This document shows positions 59,956 through 64,000 of a stretch of 64,000 nt of DNA, in pieces (the stretch's first letter is position 1; each line of letters begins with the position of its first letter). The notes below the pieces were generated by a model, which made no database searches, was not told where the DNA came from, and saw only the letters and a list, made by a program, of their open reading frames with translations. The stretch comes from Cyanoderma ruficeps. Its lineage: Eukaryota > Chordata > Aves > Passeriformes > Timaliidae. The translations under genes and the position numbers were made by a program. The stretch covers positions 15,907,003-15,971,002 of the forward strand of contig VZDJ01007753.1 in assembly GCA_008694505.1 (NCBI GenBank), written 5' to 3'.

Positions 59956-62900
59956 AACAAAACAAAACAAAAAACCAACAAAACCAAAGTGAGTTGGGAA
60001 ATGGAACTTCCATTGCTCTACCACATTGGTGACTGGCACTGCGGTGGAATGCTGAAGGAAGAATGTCCCCACACCCTACATTTAAATTATGGATGTGCCT
60101 GCAATGAGTCTTCTAATTCTGACTAGGGCAGGGCACTGCTACTGTTGTGCAGTGGTTACACTGCAGTTTAGATTTAGAGGTGTATAGCTTTCCAATAAGA
60201 ATCTTTAGCAGCAGAGATGGAAAAGAAGGTATTGCAAAGGTATAGAGCTTGGTTAACTTCACAGAAGTACTGCAAAATCTTCTTCAATTTCTACTTGTTA
60301 TACAGCAGAAGGAAATGCTTGTGATGGTCAAATTGGGCAAAGACAGTAACCATAATTAGACTTTTATAAAGATATTTTTCCCCCATTGGGGTTATGAAGG
60401 ATTTGGTTGTTTTATAACTGAAGGTCTCACGTAAAATTTAATTACATTTATGATATTAAGGGATTTTTTTTTAAGAGAAAAATAATTTGAATTTTTGTCC
60501 ATAATTTTCTGAGCAGCACTTCTTTGCCACACCTAGACAGTCAAGCTTTACAGCTCTTTGTGTTTACCCCTAAGGTAAACTCAGCCTGATATTTACATCA
60601 ACACCCTTGGGTTGAAAGCACATTAAGGCATGAATCATAGTCTCTTCGGAATTCTCAACATAAGTTCTGGTTTGTGTGACATTATACAATTCTCAGCTGA
60701 CTTAATTGTGATGGTCAGCAACGCAATAACCAGTTTTGAAAACAAACAAAAACAACCACGACCAAAAAATCCACCTCCTGGATGCGCTGTTGAGATTCAC
60801 TGCAAACATGGATAAAAAAGTGTAGCAGTCAAGAACCACCAGCATGATTACAGACACACAAAACTATAGAAGGAAAGATGGGGTACATTACAAATAATTA
60901 ATATTTCACACTTTATCTATATAACTGATATATAATTATATAGTGCACCATCATTTAATTATCATTAAATGATAATAATTTACAAAGCTTATCGTTTGTA
61001 ACAGAATATGTTCCTATATGTCTCCCTTATTATTAACCCCAATTCTAACTGATGTATTTTGCCCTGAAATTGAAAAATCCCTCTGTCAGATACATTTGGA
61101 GGAAATAAGCTCACACCAAATACCATTTTACAGCAAGCCTTCTAAATGCAGCAGTCTACTCTAGCTCAAGGTCTTGTCTTACAATATTTGAAGATTATAA
61201 ATGCAGCAGGTGACGCCTCATTGAGGAGTGGATGGAAAGTCATTGCAGTGTCATGTAAGAGGGCACTGCTCCCTTTAAAGGATTTGGAAAATGTGATAGG
61301 TATGAAAAAAGGTATGTATGTCAGTGTACACACTGTACTCCAGCTTCTGAAGTAGATTTTATTCTGAGAAACAATACAAGCTCCCATTGCTTATATGGAG
61401 CCTAGGGAGATACCAGCATTTCCCTTACCCCCAGTTGTTGAGCCCTGATCACAAAGATTTGAAACAAGAGACCACTCCTTAAAAACATCGGCATACCTTT
61501 GTATAAATCATTTGTTCTATCAACTTCTACTTTACGTGTCCACCAATAAGTTAGCCTAACCATTCTCAAGGTTTTCATAGATTTCACAAAACTCTGAAAC
61601 ATTCTTTTTATGTTCAGCCTCAGTTTATTCCTTAATATATTTGTTCTCATACTACCACTGGCCTTTAGTTTTATCTCCCTTCTCTATGTTGCTTTCATGT
61701 AGGAAAGGTCCATTCTCAATGGTTGCTGTGACAAACAAATTAACCTACAGTCATCCAGTGTCCTCTCAAATGGCAAATTTTCCCTTTTCCATACATACTC
61801 CTTCATCCATGCATCTGCTGTGTTATTTTTCCTCAAATGTGGGTGACATGCAAACGTAAAACTGTTCTACATAAAACCCTACCAGAACTTTGTTCAACAG
61901 TATTTTCCCTTTGTCCACTGGAAATGTTTCAACCTCCAACACCTCTAGATCTCATTACCTTTTGTAAATCCAAGCCACACCAATATCAAGTTCTGATTAA
62001 ACTCTGCTTCCTGTATTTGTTTTTCTTCCTTTTGAGGTTTTTAAAGTGCCTCAACCGGTGACTGAACACAAACGTGTGATTAAAAGTCTAGCCTGGTGCA
62101 CTATTTGCCACATCAAAAGCAACAGAGCCAGCAATACTTCTGTCCCAGTTTAAGATTTTTAGGTGTGGGTCAGACAATTTTTTCTAAATATTTTGCGCTG
62201 AACTAGAAAAAAGTTAAGTTCAACATAACAACATTGCTTAGCTATGAACAAATTCGGAGATATCAGAGAAATGGAAAAAATTCTTCAACCATTTTATTCC
62301 AAGGTACAGCATCCTTAAGAAAAACACCACAACCTTTTGTTCTGTGCTCCTTCATTTTCCCAGGCAGCACTTCTTCTAGAACACTGAGACCTTTACTTCT
62401 GCTCCACAGAACCGGCTCAAACACACTCAGCAGCAGGCCACCAGTGGTTTGCCCTCTCTGCTACCCCATCACAGGATTCTGCTCCCTCCTTTGCCCTGTT
62501 TATCTGCTGCTGTCCTGAGCAACCTAACAAAGAAGCACACCTTTTACCTTCACAGCATTATGGGACTTGCATTTTAAATTTCATTCCTCTTAGAATCACT
62601 GCAGAAACAGTAAGACTTGTGTTAGAGAAGTGACTGGGTATATCAGAAGATCTGCTGCCACCCAGCAGTTTGCCTTTGAAATTCCAAGGGCAGACAAAAA
62701 AGCAGATATTTTCATAAGAAGTCACTGTTTTCTTATTAGACTATGATATCTCATTAGCTATTTTATGTTGTTCCTTCACTACTTCAGGATTCAAAAATCC
62801 ACAACAGGAATTATTATAAAAATCTTCCAAAGTATTTTCTTTTAAAAATGTAAGAATTGCTTCCTTATACAACAGCATCAATGAGTGAACTTACAAAATC

Positions 62901-64000
62901 TTAGTTGCTAAACACTTAGCTGAAAAGAAGATTCAGCTAGAGCTTATCAGCTACATAGAACATGGTCATCATCTGCAGAGGAAACTAAACCCATATTATT
63001 GTGAATGAAAAATCATCCTTGTCTGTGGCAATCTAGCACCCCAACAAAAGGAAGACTACTTTACCTGTAATACCTGCTGATGTGAGTAGATGGTCTTGCA
63101 GATGCAAGCAGTGTGCTCTTTTTCCAGAGTAACCACAGCTGGTCAGATCAGAGGCTGAAGTTCCTGGTTAATTCACTTAGTCCAACTTAAAACCAAAAAG
63201 TTTTTACAAACTGTCTTTAAAATTATTCTGCTGTAGGGACAATTAAAACAAGGTGATTGTGATTCCAGCATGAGTCAGCTGAATTCACCAGCACAACTTC
63301 CAAGTCTTACTAAGATAGCAAAAACCACAGTTCTTGACCTTGAAAACTTGGTCACTTTCAATTTCTCAGTTGAAATGGGTTTGCCGCATTTTTAAGATTC
63401 CTTAGGATGGATCTCGCTCATCCTCCCCTTGAATAGGTGGTCTGTAGTAAACAGTAAATATATGGTTTTCTTAGCTCAGCCTGATTTTCACTTGCAAGCT
63501 ATCAGCCTTGTTGTCTCTGACAAGTGTACTTAAGAAAATAGCATATGAGCAAAACTAATATTTACTGAAAAAAGACATAAAAAACCATAATAGAAATCAT
63601 ACCCATCTATAAGCCCTTACATAACCCCTTTCATAAGACAAACCTCCTGTCCTCAGTTTTAAATACAGAATCAGTACATTCAGCTCAAAGCAAAAGCCAT
63701 ATAAGTAACAGTGTTTGTTTGCCACTGTTCTGCATTACATATTTTCCAACTGTGTAATTCAGTACTTTTCTCTGGGCTTTACACAAAGTGACATGAATCC
63801 CATCCCACAGCACAGCAGCATCTGACATTATTTTATTCATTCACATTCATAAGGTGTGCCTACCTTGTCTACTGATGTTTCTAAAACAGAGAGAGACAAA
63901 AATTACTTCAATGAAGGTCTGAGTGAACTCAAGCTGAAGTGTAAGGAAAAATTATCCAATTCAAACCCTTCAGAGGAGCCTTCCTTCCTCTCACACAGAA

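Larger units (their letters stand above)
53402..64000. other. Region upstream of gene B
   Basis: 10.6 kb with no recognised exon of gene B or of another gene. Contains a CR1 copy (56650-57221), a short reversed CR1 tail (59467-59497), the N gap (59901-59955) and an AT-rich inverted repeat near 60950-60973. Confidence 0.7.

Noticed and set aside
59771..60072. Open frames spanning the N run
   Set aside because: Artefacts of translating unknown bases.
60950..60973. AT-rich inverted repeat (atcatttaat ... attaaatgat)
   Set aside because: Short and in very AT-rich sequence where such palindromes arise readily.
63020..63150. Minus-strand open stretch with two nested GT donors
   Set aside because: No ATG, no conserved motif and no clear acceptor; not enough to call an exon.

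Overview
This is a window of vertebrate, almost certainly avian (or other sauropsid), nuclear DNA. It is AT-rich, with genes broken into small exons, and it carries several 5'-truncated LINEs ending in the CR1-type tail 'attctatg'/'gattcta', the LINE family typical of birds. No prokaryotic, viral or CRISPR-like structure was seen.

The gene content is two tandem cytosolic phospholipase A2 (group IV) paralogs, both on the minus strand and closest to the PLA2G4E/PLA2G4F branch. Gene B (right) appears complete: 20 coding exons from an ATG at 53105 to a TAG at 32513, joined length 2385 nt, 794 residues, no frameshift. Gene A (left) runs from an ATG at 26065 leftwards and leaves the window after the exon at 132-354; its 14 exons in the window (13 if one optional 27-nt exon is skipped) cover the C2 domain and the first part of the lipase domain, and the remaining catalytic exons lie before position 1. 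Exon lengths agree one for one between the copies (73, 137, 132, 41, 43, 64, then 38, 136, 137, 223 nt). Both appear to start with a 27-nt coding segment opening ATGGGATCA and followed by a GTAAG donor.

Layout, left to right: 1-26065 gene A, with two CR1 copies in its introns and a GC-rich island near 11.1-11.95 kb that may hold an alternative last exon; 26066-32449 the gap between the genes, containing gene A's putative promoter; 32450-53105 gene B; 53106-64000 the region upstream of gene B, with a CTTTT pentanucleotide tract, a CR1 copy, a tiny reversed CR1 tail, and a 55-N assembly gap.

The copies have diverged in informative ways. Gene A keeps canonical catalytic loops (GGGTRS, GLSGTTW) but uses an apparent GC-AG intron. 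Gene B keeps the nucleophile Ser and catalytic Asp but has AGGVRS and GLSATTW, has lost one ancestral donor with a likely shift to a GTATGT 15 nt downstream, and has a much shorter linker exon. Known members of this branch are Ca2+-dependent membrane phospholipases; mammalian PLA2G4E is also an N-acyltransferase that makes N-acyl-phosphatidylethanolamines. That activity is not provable here. No wholly new system was found; the most unusual points are the altered catalytic loops of gene B, the splice-site changes, and the possible C2-only isoform of gene A.
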